A stretch of 64,000 nt of DNA, taken from NCBI RefSeq assembly GCF_007859315.1, contig NZ_VOHA01000022.1:1-64000 (forward strand). Reading direction: 5' to 3'. Position numbers and translations under genes: made by a program. This document shows, piece by piece, positions 17,184 to 24,615 of the stretch. This DNA comes from Reyranella sp. CPCC 100927. Its GTDB lineage: Bacteria > Pseudomonadota > Alphaproteobacteria > Reyranellales > Reyranellaceae. The notes beneath the pieces were generated by a model. That model saw only the letters and a program-made list of their open reading frames with translations. It made no database searches and had not been told where the DNA came from. Positions within the stretch are counted from its first letter, which is position 1. Each line of letters opens with the position of its first letter.

Positions 17184-18430
17184 AGCCAGTCGAGGCTGGT
17201 CCGACTTTGCCGCTACGCGAGCGGGACCGCCGCTGGTCCGGGTTGCGCCGGATCATGCGCAGCCGGGCTATCGACGCTATCGTGGTTGGCAGTTTCCAGG
17301 GACGCGAACGACTGGAAAGCTACTTGAGCGACGATTTCCTCGATGCCGTCGTCGTGTTGCCGCTGGACAGCCCACCGGTCATGCTGGCTTTTTCCCCTTC
17401 GCGCGTGTCGCGCGCCTACGAAAGCGTGCGGCGCGGCTACGATTGCTGGATCGACGATATCCGCATCGGCTACGGCGGCGGCCGAATCGCTGCCATCTTG
17501 GCGGAGCGCGGTCTTGCAGAAGGCTGCATCGGCCTCGTCGGCTTTGGCCCTACTGCGCCGGGTGAGATGGAAGGTCTGCTACCGTTGGGCTTTCATGCAA
17601 GCCTGACCGCAGCACTACCGCGGGCCCGGGTGGTCGACTTTACGCAGAACCTGACCGACTTCATCTTGCTGAAGAGCGACGACGAGCTGCAGCTTCTGCG
17701 TTTTGCCGCGCGTGTCAGCGAGGAAGCATGCCAAGTCATGGCTGAAGTCTGCGCGGCCGATGTCAGCGAGGCCACGGTCTACGCTGAGGTGATGCGCGAG
17801 ATCCATCGCTGGGGTTGTGACACTCGCTATCCTTCTTTCAGCCTGCAGTCCGGCCCGGACAACATTTCCTGGGGTGTACCGCGCTGGACCGTGCGGGCCG
17901 AGCCACCGCGCGTCCTGCAGGTTGGCGATGTTGTGCAGGCGGAGATTCATACGATCTATGGCGGCCAGGAGGCGCAGGTGCAGATGTGTATCGCGCTCGA
18001 TCCGCTGCATCCCGATCTGATGAAATGCGAAAGCGTTGCGCGGCGCTCCTATGACGCTGGGGTGCGCGCCATCCGCCCTGGCATAACCTTCGGCGAGGTC
18101 GTCGCGGCGATGGAAGGGCCGTTCCGCGAGTCCGGCTGCTGGAGCAAGACGCCGCTGCTTCATACCTTCACCTTTGGCTCAACGGGTTTCACGCCGCTGA
18201 ACCGCGACCAGCTTGCCAATACGCAGGAAGGCTGGATCGAAGGTCAAACAAAGGTTGGCATACGGCGCGCGGACTTGGTGCTTCAACCGGGCATGGCACT
18301 TGAGCTTGAACCCAACGCGTGCCTGGGCAATCGGCGCATCAACATTGGCGCCGGGGTCGTGGTGACAGAAGGGGGCTGCGAGGAATTGAACGACATACCG
18401 ACACGGGTCTTCCATCGAGCCGGCAGGTAG
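17180..18430 (+). CDS. M24 (Xaa-Pro peptidase/creatinase-fold) protein lacking most metal ligands
   Basis: A 416-residue protein with an N-terminal creatinase-like domain and a C-terminal pita-bread domain. The usual five metal ligands (D, D, H, E, E) appear here as E255, Q266, H328, E377 and N388, judged by aligning GDVVQAEIHTIYGGQEAQ, LLHTFTFG, LELEPNA and RRINIGAGVVVTEGG with the family. Three of five are therefore changed, which argues against a normal dinuclear metallopeptidase. Metal-independent creatinase-type hydrolysis or another C-N chemistry is possible. It is translationally coupled to the Rieske oxygenase and ends the operon, so it likely acts on the same substrate, for instance an amide or N-methyl compound. 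Confidence 0.75.
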   Translation: MKPVEAGPTLPLRERDRRWSGLRRIMRSRAIDAIVVGSFQGRERLESYLSDDFLDAVVVLPLDSPPVMLAFSPSRVSRAYESVRRGYDCWIDDIRIGYGGGRIAAILAERGLAEGCIGLVGFGPTAPGEMEGLLPLGFHASLTAALPRARVVDFTQNLTDFILLKSDDELQLLRFAARVSEEACQVMAEVCAADVSEATVYAEVMREIHRWGCDTRYPSFSLQSGPDNISWGVPRWTVRAEPPRVLQVGDVVQAEIHTIYGGQEAQVQMCIALDPLHPDLMKCESVARRSYDAGVRAIRPGITFGEVVAAMEGPFRESGCWSKTPLLHTFTFGSTGFTPLNRDQLANTQEGWIEGQTKVGIRRADLVLQPGMALELEPNACLGNRRINIGAGVVVTEGGCEELNDIPTRVFHRAGR

Positions 18431-18758
18431 ATGTTCACGTGTCGCTGAGTGGTTTCTTAAAACGACTTTAGCTTGGGTAGCGATCGGACTGTTGGCGAAG
18501 GCGATAACCTTTTGCCCAAGCCCATCATCGTCGCTGCCGGAGCTTGGTACGGTCGAAACGTGACGGTAGCTCTGGAGCCAAAGCTACACCGGAGATCTGT
18601 CGTCCCGGCGGGTGATTGCTTCGGCGAGCTGATACGTCGAAAAACTCACAGGTATTCACCCGGGCATGCCAGACGCCCTGCCGTCCGCCGACCGTCGCTT
18701 CTTCGCGTTCGTTCCACCTCGGCGAGGACCGAAGACGGATCTAAGTCTTTGAAAAGAG
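18431..18758. other. Gap between M24-like gene and tRNA-Leu
   Basis: No gene, clear terminator or repeat is recognised. If the tRNA-fragment interpretation is right, this is the junction end of the catabolic islet at the tRNA 3' side. Confidence 0.4.
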
Positions 18759-18844
18759 TGGTGCCCCTGGTCGGACTCGAACCAACACGCCCTTGCGGGC
18801 AACAGATTTTGAGTCTGCCGCGTCTACCATTCCGCCACAGGGGC
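18759..18844 (-). tRNA. tRNA-Leu (anticodon CAA)
   Basis: Read on the minus strand: acceptor strand GCCCCTG at 18844 pairing with CAGGGGC, D-loop region GGAATGGTAGAC, and anticodon loop CTCAAAA giving CAA, flanked by GCAGA/TCTGT. A long class-II variable arm (GCCCGCAAGGGC), T-loop GGTTCGAGTCC and an encoded CCA end at 18759 follow. It is 86 bases long and reads UUG leucine codons. The 3' end faces the catabolic islet and is duplicated, degraded, at 12391-12444. Confidence 0.93.
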
Positions 18845-19416
18845 ACACCGGTGGTAGGGGCGCGAATAAACCCGAACCTGTGTGTGCGGTCAATCGTAGT
18901 GCTGACGGTGCAGCGGATCTGTCGGTGGGTGCTGGCCCAACGGTTCCCTTATGGCGATTTTCATTGTTCTTTAGTCAGGAATTTTATGCCAAGGTATCTG
19001 AGGTTGGGTCCCTGCCGCCGAAGCGGGCCGCCGATTGTCCGCTCATCATGCCTCCGTGGCTCGTACATCTACGGGGGATGCGCTGTGTTTTGGCTGGGTG
19101 GACAGCACGCGATAGTGGCGCTAGTTGCGCCATCTCGGCCAGCGCAGTCAGTACAATCGCCAAGCCATTGGCATGACTGAAGAAAAGGCTATGCCCCAAT
19201 CGGGCTAACGCGGCGCGGAGCGCCACCATTCAGATGCGTGAGGGATCGTTACCGAGGGCGGAGCTGCCCGACTATCGACTTGGCTGGAGGGCGGCTGTGT
19301 GCGGCCGATCGCCTCATAGGCGACCGCATAGAGCCCGGCCCGAGCGCAGCGAGGGACACGCCCTGACCGGTGCAGGGCTTATGCCTATTGCACTGGGACG
19401 CGGCACTGGCATCAGG
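18845..19416. other. Gap between tRNA-Leu and the defence island
   Basis: About 570 bases with no supported gene. Short open frames on both strands show no recognisable motif. 19330-19350 contains CCCGAGCGCAGCGAGGG, one arm of the palindromic repeat seen at 31328 and 32450, without its partner. Some of this may be debris from insertion of the defence genes. Confidence 0.4.
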
Positions 19417-20586
19417 TCATGCAGGCAGATCGCGGTGGCGAGATACTGATTTCACAACTGCGCCATTCAGAAGAGGGTCGAGGCTGTCGGCTTGCTCTCT
19501 TGCCCACGCAGCCCATTCGTCAAGAGCTTCCGAAGGTGCCTCAATCTCCGACGCGCGAGAAAGAACGGTCGAGACATATGTGCGGATCCGGTTCGCTCTC
19601 TCAAGCTCCCTGGCTTGCGCCAACAAAAGGGCGACGCGCTCACGCGCCTGCTTCTCGGCCAGAAGCCTTGCTTCGCGTTCCGCCTTCTCCGCGCGTTCTC
19701 TCAGTTCTTTCTCGGCGTCCGCCTTGCGCTCAACGAGCCATTCCCTGTGCCTGACCAGGTTTTGCCGGTGGGACTCCTCTGCCGCTACCAGCATCTCGAC
19801 CAACACTGTCGTCAATTGATGATCGAGTAGTGTCGTGTCGTCGTCCTCCCAGAACTGTGAGAAGCCGGCCCGACTATGCGCCGTCCCCAGCGCAAGCCGA
19901 AGTCGTGTGCGTTGTGGCTCTTTCCGAGACGCAACAGCTTCAATGGTAAAGGGCACGTTTGTATCGCCAATCTTGATGTCTAGCGGACGGCCATCACGCT
20001 CGTCCTGATACTTGGACGTGCTCATGGACGGACGGCAATCAAGGCGGGCTGCTGCGAGAAAGATTGTATTGATCAGCAGGAGGCGACGTCGCTCGATACT
20101 CGTCTCGTATTTGGTTCTGGGGGAGCTCAGCTGCCATCTCAGGGCATAGTGCTTCTCCTCCTCCTCATGCGCCAGCAGCCGCGAAACGAGCGGATGCGCA
20201 AGCTCGAATGTCTTCTGGTAACGGACCTTGCCAACCAGTTTGGTGGCGCGATACCTCACGGAGTCCATGTCTTCGTCGAACTCCGGCGGCTCCGGCACGA
20301 CCATTTTCACGAAGTGCTCCGCCCAGTCAGAGCCATATGCCGATGCGTCCCTGGAGTATCCGATCCGATCGGTCGCGCCAAAGAATCGTGGCGGCAGAGA
20401 GACTTTGCTGACGGGCTTTCCTGCCTGCTTCCGAGCCCAGTAGCCGCGTTCGGGCACTGGGATGTTCATTCGCTTGCAGTGCTTTGCGAGCGCAACGTCG
20501 GAGATTCCGAAGTCCGCGGCGAGCGTCCTCATGGGCTGTGACCAGACCAGGTCGTAGAACTCCCTGCGGGTATATGCGCGATCCAT
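19417..20586 (-). CDS. HTH/coiled-coil protein, third gene of the AbiE operon (unrecognised)
   Basis: A 389-residue soluble protein. Residues 18-40 look like a helix-turn-helix (QPMRTLAADFGISDVALAKH) followed by the conserved-looking basic stretch PERGYWARKQAGK (45-57). The middle (65-255) has no motif I can name. Residues about 260-340 form a strongly charged coiled coil (repeats such as ERKADAEKELRERAEKAERE). Start ATG at 20586 is three bases after the AbiEii stop, with GAGG nine bases upstream, so it is translationally coupled to the toxin gene. No signal peptide or catalytic motif is seen. It could be a DNA-binding partner, sensor or structural part of the toxin-antitoxin unit; function unknown. 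Confidence 0.75.
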   Translation of the reverse strand: MDRAYTRREFYDLVWSQPMRTLAADFGISDVALAKHCKRMNIPVPERGYWARKQAGKPVSKVSLPPRFFGATDRIGYSRDASAYGSDWAEHFVKMVVPEPPEFDEDMDSVRYRATKLVGKVRYQKTFELAHPLVSRLLAHEEEEKHYALRWQLSSPRTKYETSIERRRLLLINTIFLAAARLDCRPSMSTSKYQDERDGRPLDIKIGDTNVPFTIEAVASRKEPQRTRLRLALGTAHSRAGFSQFWEDDDTTLLDHQLTTVLVEMLVAAEESHRQNLVRHREWLVERKADAEKELRERAEKAEREARLLAEKQARERVALLLAQARELERANRIRTYVSTVLSRASEIEAPSEALDEWAAWAREQADSLDPLLNGAVVKSVSRHRDLPA

Positions 20587-20589
20587 GGA

Positions 20590-21507
20590 TCAGGTTCCTC
20601 GGCCAAGCGCCTTTTCAAGGTCCACTACAAGGGCAGCGCGTTTCTCTGGCGTCAACTTGTCGAGATTCTGTATCCGCCATCTGACAGCAGGCAGGTCGCT
20701 TGCGCCGGTCACGCCGAGCAGATCCCAGTCCGGTACTCCACGCTCGAATGACAGAAGAAATGCGCGGTGCCTGTCCGGCATCTTGCCGACCATCTCGCGA
20801 ATGATGGCCTCACGCGCGGCAAGAAGCTGGTCCAGCGATATCGGCTCGTCGGTCATTCCGTCGAAGCCGCGCATGAACTCGTCGCCGATCGCCTTGCGTA
20901 CTGGCGCAAGAACTTCGCTCATTGGCCGGTGATGGCTGAGTATGTAGACGACAAAGGCTGTACGCAGATCGTCGTCGATGCCTTCGTTCGCCAGCAGATC
21001 ACGGACATCGAACAGGTCTCGCGGATGCTGCCGGTCAAGCGCCGCGACGATCTTCCCGGCATAGAGGTCGCCCCACGAGACGACCTGAATTTCCGCAAAG
21101 CCAAATTCATTCTCAACCTTTTCGGACACGGTGCGGCGTTCGGACTCGAAGACGCAGCCTCGCAGGACCGGCGTAACCTCGATCTTGATCTGGACGCCGC
21201 GGGCGCGGGCCTGGAGCCACGTCACCGCTCCTTCATGCTGCTGTTCGACCACCTTGACCTTGTCGATAGTATTGCGGATGCGCTCCGCGATGTGTTTCAT
21301 GGCGGCATCGATCTCACTGAGGGAATCGGCGCGCGGTTTCACCGGCAGGTAGGTGAGATCGATATCGATCGATAGGCGCGGCATGTTGCGCACGAACAGG
21401 TTGATAGCTGTCCCGCCTTTCAGCGCAAAGCACGTCTCTTGCGCGACCAGCGGAAGGATGCGCACGAGCAGCGAGACCTGGCGTCGGTGTTGTTCGGAGA
21501 ACGGCAT
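20590..21507 (-). CDS. abiEii: AbiEii/AbiGii-family nucleotidyltransferase toxin (type IV TA)
   Basis: A 305-residue member of the DNA polymerase beta-like nucleotidyltransferases. The active-site signature is KGGTAINLF (30-38) followed by RLSIDIDL with D48 and D50. Further conserved pieces are KIEVTPVLRG, DLYAGKIVAALDR and HPRDLFDVRDL. Family members (for example MenT of mycobacteria) add nucleotides to tRNA acceptor ends and stop growth; the AbiE pair of lactococci aborts phage infection. The ATG directly follows the antitoxin TAA, with GGAGG eight bases upstream, so antitoxin and toxin are co-translated. The cognate antitoxin precedes it and an extra gene follows. Confidence 0.88.
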   Translation of the reverse strand: MPFSEQHRRQVSLLVRILPLVAQETCFALKGGTAINLFVRNMPRLSIDIDLTYLPVKPRADSLSEIDAAMKHIAERIRNTIDKVKVVEQQHEGAVTWLQARARGVQIKIEVTPVLRGCVFESERRTVSEKVENEFGFAEIQVVSWGDLYAGKIVAALDRQHPRDLFDVRDLLANEGIDDDLRTAFVVYILSHHRPMSEVLAPVRKAIGDEFMRGFDGMTDEPISLDQLLAAREAIIREMVGKMPDRHRAFLLSFERGVPDWDLLGVTGASDLPAVRWRIQNLDKLTPEKRAALVVDLEKALGRGT

Positions 21508-22344
21508 TTACAGGTCCTCCGGAACGGTTATCTGGAGGACCGGATCGAGGCGCCCGCCTCTCACGAGCATGCGCTTTCCTTTGCCGAGGTTGAAGTCGTC
21601 GCGTTTGACGAACCTGATCCATGAATGCGCATGCCGGGCTGCGAAGAAGAAGAAGAGGCGTTTTACTTTGACGCTCTTGCAGTCGCCGAGGAGCTTCTGC
21701 AATCGGCGCGGTCTGAGCGACGTGAGCCCCTCGAACAGCTTGTCTGCCTGATGGAAGGTTTCTCGAGCAGGCAGCTCATCAAGCAGTTCCAGAATGGCGC
21801 GTTCCGGAGTCGAGAGAGTCAGCGGCCAATCCCACTGGCCCCAAGGCTGTACGGTGAAGCTGGTGGCTGCCGCTGCGTCGGAAAGCTTGTTCTTCGCCAT
21901 ATCCCACGCAAGGCTGGTCGTCCCGAAATGAACCGGCTCGTTGCGGAACAGCGTCCGGTCATTGTGATAGAGGAAGCGCACTTTCAACGGCAGCGTGTAG
22001 AGCCAGGATGGCGGCGGCTTGGAGCCGTACAGATGTATTTCGGTCTCTGCCTCCTTGAGGAAATGAGTGAAACCTTGCAGTTCAAGTGCGGTACGCCCTC
22101 CCACGGTGAGCGGGTTTCTGAGCAGCAGCGTTTGAAGCGAGATAACCACCTGTTGCCAGGACAGAGCGCCGCGCGGGCGACGGTAGACGCGCCGGGCGGG
22201 CTGTTCGAGGCGGCCTGTCGCGACGTAATGGCTGCGCAGGTTGGTCGCGAAGCCATGTTCAGTGAGCCAAGCCGAGTCTACCAGCAGACCTTCCGGTAGC
22301 TGTCTCTCAAGTTGGTTTAGCTTGCTCGTCCTGGGTTCATTCAC
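21508..22344 (-). CDS. abiEi: AbiEi-family antitoxin (type IV TA), wHTH repressor
   Basis: A 278-residue protein. The N-terminal part (LVDSAWLTEHGFATNLRSHY, then GRLEQPARRVYRRPRG) is the winged-helix domain of AbiEi antitoxins. The C-terminal part (about 95-278) is the antitoxin/activity domain with LSTPERAILELLDELP. AbiEi proteins counteract AbiEii without stable contact and repress their own promoter by binding inverted repeats; such repeats begin four bases upstream of this ATG (22348 on). A run of GAA units at about 21643-21657 encodes a phenylalanine tract. The Shine-Dalgarno site is weak, so low or leaderless translation is possible. Confidence 0.87.
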   Translation of the reverse strand: MNEPRTSKLNQLERQLPEGLLVDSAWLTEHGFATNLRSHYVATGRLEQPARRVYRRPRGALSWQQVVISLQTLLLRNPLTVGGRTALELQGFTHFLKEAETEIHLYGSKPPPSWLYTLPLKVRFLYHNDRTLFRNEPVHFGTTSLAWDMAKNKLSDAAAATSFTVQPWGQWDWPLTLSTPERAILELLDELPARETFHQADKLFEGLTSLRPRRLQKLLGDCKSVKVKRLFFFFAARHAHSWIRFVKRDDFNLGKGKRMLVRGGRLDPVLQITVPEDL

Positions 22345-22549
22345 GTTGAGTAAACCGGCACAATTTCAAACCGAACGCTAGTTTACTCCTTCACCCATTA
22401 ACTCAATTCTACTGAGCTAACTCCGCAGATTGTAAACCAGAGCAGCGCGAAGCGCAATGTTCCTCTATTGTTCCAGCTACGCGTCGCAGCTACCATCAAC
22501 CAAGGTGAGGTTTCATTCGATCGCATTTGCCGCCGGCTGAGGACGGTGC
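22345..22549. promoter_or_regulatory. Divergent AbiE/Wadjet promoter region with GTAAAC half-sites
   Basis: GAGTAAAC at 22348-22355 and GTTTACTC at 22381-22388 are perfect 8-bp inverted arms; a third half-site, TGTAAAC, lies at 22431-22437. Their place immediately before abiEi matches AbiEi autorepression through inverted repeats. The same region must hold the jetA promoter. JetA has GAGG eight bases before its ATG. Confidence 0.55.
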
Positions 22550-23959
22550 ATGGCCAAATTATTCGGCTACTTGCCAGAAGCGCTTTTTCAACCGCTCGCC
22601 GGCCCGAAGAAACACGTCTACGCGAGACTGTTGATCCGGCTCTACGAGCGCGTGTTCACGGCCCGCATCCTCGAAACGCCCACCAAGGACGAGGTCCTCC
22701 GGCACATTGCGAACGTCCTGGCGGAGGCTGGCGTATCGGATCCAGATCAGCTCCAAGAGGAAGGGATCGAAGGCGATCCGCATCCTCATGCGCACTATAT
22801 CGCCTACACCAGGCTCAAAACCACCGGCTGGCTCGTCGAGGAACAGGACAAATGGGACGTGCTGGTGGACATGCATCCGGACGCCTTCATGGTGATCGGT
22901 GCGATCGCCGATTTCGCCCATAGCCGCATTCGAGTCGCCGGCGCCGTTGTCGAAGTCAAAAGCAACCTCGAAGCTGCCCAGCGAGACCCGGTCACACTTG
23001 CGCAAGGTCTCGCCAATGCCTGCGAGACAGCTGTGCGGTTTGCCCGCAGCATGCGGCGCATCCTGGTGGGCATGCGCGATATCGAAGACCGCATCTTGGG
23101 AAATCCCGACGCTGCTTCCATTTTGCGGACTTTCTTTGGCGATTTCGTCGATGGCCTTCTGATTGCCGACTACAAGCAATTGAAGACATCGAACAACCCA
23201 TACCGCTACCGCCGGCAGATCAGCACCCTCGCAGTCGAATTGCTCCATGACATGGCTTGGCGCGGGGCGTTGGCGCGCGCCTACATCGATCAAGGCGTCG
23301 TCTCAGCCAGCGTTTCGCTCGAAGCCGCGGAGGAGAGAGTCGTTAGCGAACTCGAAAAAATCCGCCAAGTCTTCGACGACGTCGGTCCCTTCATGGAGCG
23401 CATCGAAGACTTCCGGGATAGGCTCGAACGCCGCGTCCGGACGACCGTCTACTACATGGACGTCATGGGCGAGGGCTCCGCGGAAAAGCTGGTGCGCGTT
23501 ATCGAGAGACTTGCCGCACTGCCGATCGTTGAGGCCGAGTTGCGCACGCGGGCGCCCCATGTCGGATTCCCGATATCCGAGAAAGCTCTCTACACGCCTC
23601 CTCCGCCGCGAGCGGCCCCAGCGAAAACACGCTTCCGCTTGCCCGGCCGCGACCGCTACCTCAGGGAGTATGTCGCGGCCACGACCGCGTTCGACCGGAT
23701 GGTGCGAGTTACGCCGGCCAAGATGCTCCGCTTCATCGAAACAAAACTTGGCGAAAAGCACGACCTCCATTCGTCGCAAATATCGATTGAATCGATCGAA
23801 GAACTGCTTGCATTCCGGGCCTTGCCGGCGCTCGCGAGCGCGAACACGGAAGTCGAAATCGGCTCGTACCGCATCGTTCGCGAGCGCGACCGGACTGACA
23901 ACGAGTGGATCAACGTCGTGTCCTTCCGCATCGAGCGAGTGGAGGCGGGAGTGAACTGA
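22550..23959 (+). CDS. jetA: Wadjet system protein JetA (MukF-like kleisin subunit)
   Basis: A 469-residue first gene of the four-gene Wadjet cluster. Wadjet is an SMC-like complex that recognises and cleaves small circular DNA (plasmids). The N-terminus LFGYLPEALFQPLAGPKKHV resembles JetA-family winged-helix starts, and the middle and C-terminal parts are helical as expected of a kleisin. It does not look like the DUF3375-type JetA of type I systems, so a type II or III assignment is more likely; I cannot settle the type by eye. GAGG precedes the ATG at 22550. The stop overlaps the jetB start (TGATG). Confidence 0.85.
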   Translation: MAKLFGYLPEALFQPLAGPKKHVYARLLIRLYERVFTARILETPTKDEVLRHIANVLAEAGVSDPDQLQEEGIEGDPHPHAHYIAYTRLKTTGWLVEEQDKWDVLVDMHPDAFMVIGAIADFAHSRIRVAGAVVEVKSNLEAAQRDPVTLAQGLANACETAVRFARSMRRILVGMRDIEDRILGNPDAASILRTFFGDFVDGLLIADYKQLKTSNNPYRYRRQISTLAVELLHDMAWRGALARAYIDQGVVSASVSLEAAEERVVSELEKIRQVFDDVGPFMERIEDFRDRLERRVRTTVYYMDVMGEGSAEKLVRVIERLAALPIVEAELRTRAPHVGFPISEKALYTPPPPRAAPAKTRFRLPGRDRYLREYVAATTAFDRMVRVTPAKMLRFIETKLGEKHDLHSSQISIESIEELLAFRALPALASANTEVEIGSYRIVRERDRTDNEWINVVSFRIERVEAGVN

Positions 23960-24615
23960 TGCTCAGGGATCTCGAAAAAATCATCGATGAATGCGATGCC
24001 AACGGAGGCGACGGTGAACGCCTTGAAGTCGAGTTGCGCCAGGCGGCGCAAAATCTCTGGCGCGCGCAATTTCTGTATCGCGACGATTTCGGATCCAAGG
24101 GCAGCTATGACCTCCTACTCGAACATAGGGCGTACTTCGAGAATCTCTTTGGAGCACTGGGCTACCGCATCGTCGGCGGACGTCCTGACGATCGACTGCT
24201 CGGCCTGCTCGCAACGGACCTTCCCGCACGCCAGACGATGAAGCTCGATGAAAGCCTCGTGCTGCTGGTGTTGCGGCTTTACTATGAGGAGGCCTTTAAG
24301 CGTTACGAGATCAACGACAATGGCGAGGTCGAGGTCGACGGGGAAACGCTTTTGCAGGTCTATGAAGATCGTACGCGGCGCATCAGGCCGCTGGTCACGC
24401 GGCTGCACGAAATCCTGACAGGCTTCCGCCAGCGTGGACTGGTTAGAGTCGAAGACCAGGGCGATAGCCGGAGCTTCAAACTCTACCTGCGCCCGGCCCT
24501 GCCGATGGTCGTGGGCGAAGAGACGCTCGCATCTCTGGACGAATTCATTGCCAAGGGGACAGCCGCCCAGGCGGGCGGTCAGCAGGATCATTCAAACGCG
24601 GCGGCCGCCTCATGA
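23959..24615 (+). CDS. jetB: Wadjet system protein JetB (MukE-like subunit)
   Basis: A 218-residue protein with features of the DUF4194/MukE-like accessory subunits: paired winged helices (GYRIVGGRPDDRLLGLLAT, then ESLVLLVLRLYYEEAF) and an acidic middle. It bridges the JetA kleisin and the JetC motor in known Wadjet complexes. The start ATG at 23959 overlaps the jetA stop and has GGAG just upstream; an earlier in-frame start at 23905 lies inside jetA and is not needed. Its stop overlaps jetC in an ATGA. Confidence 0.85.
   Translation: MLRDLEKIIDECDANGGDGERLEVELRQAAQNLWRAQFLYRDDFGSKGSYDLLLEHRAYFENLFGALGYRIVGGRPDDRLLGLLATDLPARQTMKLDESLVLLVLRLYYEEAFKRYEINDNGEVEVDGETLLQVYEDRTRRIRPLVTRLHEILTGFRQRGLVRVEDQGDSRSFKLYLRPALPMVVGEETLASLDEFIAKGTAAQAGGQQDHSNAAAAS

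Noticed and set aside
18984-19229. 81-codon minus-strand frame next to the tRNA
   Set aside because: No ribosome-binding site, motif or homology I can recognise; likely chance.
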